Shown here: positions 23,077-23,176 of the stretch, one piece after another
Numbering within the stretch: the first letter of the stretch is position 1
How the letters are laid out: every line of letters starts with the position of its first letter
Source of the DNA: JBKHBT01 sp046542255
GTDB taxonomy: Bacteria; UBP14; UBA6098; JBKHBT01
Length of the DNA stretch: 23,176 bases
Assembly: GCA_046542255.1 (NCBI GenBank)
Contig: JBKHBT010000048.1
Span: 1 to 23,176, forward strand
Direction of reading: 5' to 3'
Notes under the pieces: generated by a model
Databases searched by the model: none
What the model was told of the DNA's origin: nothing
Seen by the model: only the letters and a program-made list of their open reading frames with translations
Translations under genes and position numbers: made by a program

Positions 23077-23176
23077 CTTTTAAAGCCATATATATAACAT
23101 ATTAATAATACTTAATATATCCCCAAAAGGCTTTACTGATGTTTTATCCTGAAAAGTATGACAATGCGGAACAGCG
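23077..23176 (+). repeat. Dispersed ~106-bp repeat, copy C (cut by window end)
   Basis: This copy is inverted relative to copies A and B and matches them from CTTTTAAAGCC to ...CGGAACAGCG, where the window ends, 6 nt short of the expected terminus. CT (23075-23076) precedes it, as in the other copies. It lies in the intergenic region just after rodZ, with the same end facing the gene's 3' side as in A and B. Its hairpin-forming sequence might serve as a transcription end for rodZ, which has no other visible terminator. Confidence 0.9.

Noticed and set aside
1..23176. tRNA, rRNA or riboswitch genes
   Set aside because: I scanned the intergenic stretches for cloverleaf-like CCA/TTC arms and conserved riboswitch cores and saw none.

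Overview
The window most likely comes from an uncultured or candidate-phylum bacterium of the Fibrobacterota-Chlorobi-Bacteroidota (FCB) sphere. Four kinds of evidence point there. Three or four secreted proteins end in type IX secretion (T9SS) type A-like sorting domains of the form 'SPNPFN...IYDIEGR...GIY'. One protein carries a PorP/SprF-like barrel joined to OmpA-like domains. Large PKD/Ig-like surface proteins are present. Promoters are AT-rich and sigma70-like (TTGACA-N17-TATGTT/TATAAT). I cannot name the phylum. Two genes have an archaeal flavour: a GatE-type amidotransferase subunit and a UbiA prenyltransferase resembling the archaeal-lipid enzyme. No rRNA, tRNA or CRISPR array was found. 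| Layout. 1-450: a TetR-family regulator cut short by a ~106-bp dispersed repeat (copy A). 730-3677: a plus-strand cluster of three secreted T9SS-type proteins, two of them tandem paralogues and the third an alpha/beta hydrolase that appears to start at ATC. 3679-5575: a minus-strand operon of a two-TM protein plus FetA/FetB-like ABC subunits. 5743-6657: another T9SS cargo protein. 6824-9583: a 919-residue PorP-CARDB-OmpA-FlgD/Ig-OmpA fusion that may belong to the secretion machinery. 9611-9843: a decayed IS256-family transposase tail. 9991-12636: a multi-PKD/Ig surface protein ending in an ALK-type glycine-rich domain. 12773-17524: a probable operon of a small zinc-ribbon protein, gatE and clpC. 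17802-19692: a tiny ORF and a collagen-like/PKD lipoprotein gene broken both by a frameshift and by repeat copy B. 19849-23028: ubiA-like, dtd, maf and rodZ, followed by repeat copy C, which runs off the window end. | The strongest novelty candidate is the repeat family (A 34-139, B 19414-19521, C 23077-23176). It has two inverted-repeat structures: a perfect 8-9 bp stem around a 6-bp centre at one end, and an AT-rich arm closed by TAAAGCC/GGCTTTA at the other. Removing copy B with one CT dinucleotide rejoins two fragments in frame into one lipoprotein-PKD protein, which is direct evidence of insertion. The stretch entering each copy carries stop codons in all three frames. All three copies present the same end to the 3' side of the adjoining gene. 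No transposase for it lies in the window, so a trans-acting mobilising enzyme is implied. | Functionally, the left and central parts serve the cell envelope and protein export (T9SS cargo, candidate T9SS outer-membrane parts, a metal exporter, surface adhesin-like proteins). The right part is housekeeping: indirect tRNA-Gln charging, proteostasis, D-aminoacyl-tRNA proofreading, nucleotide-pool cleaning, lipid biosynthesis and cell shape.
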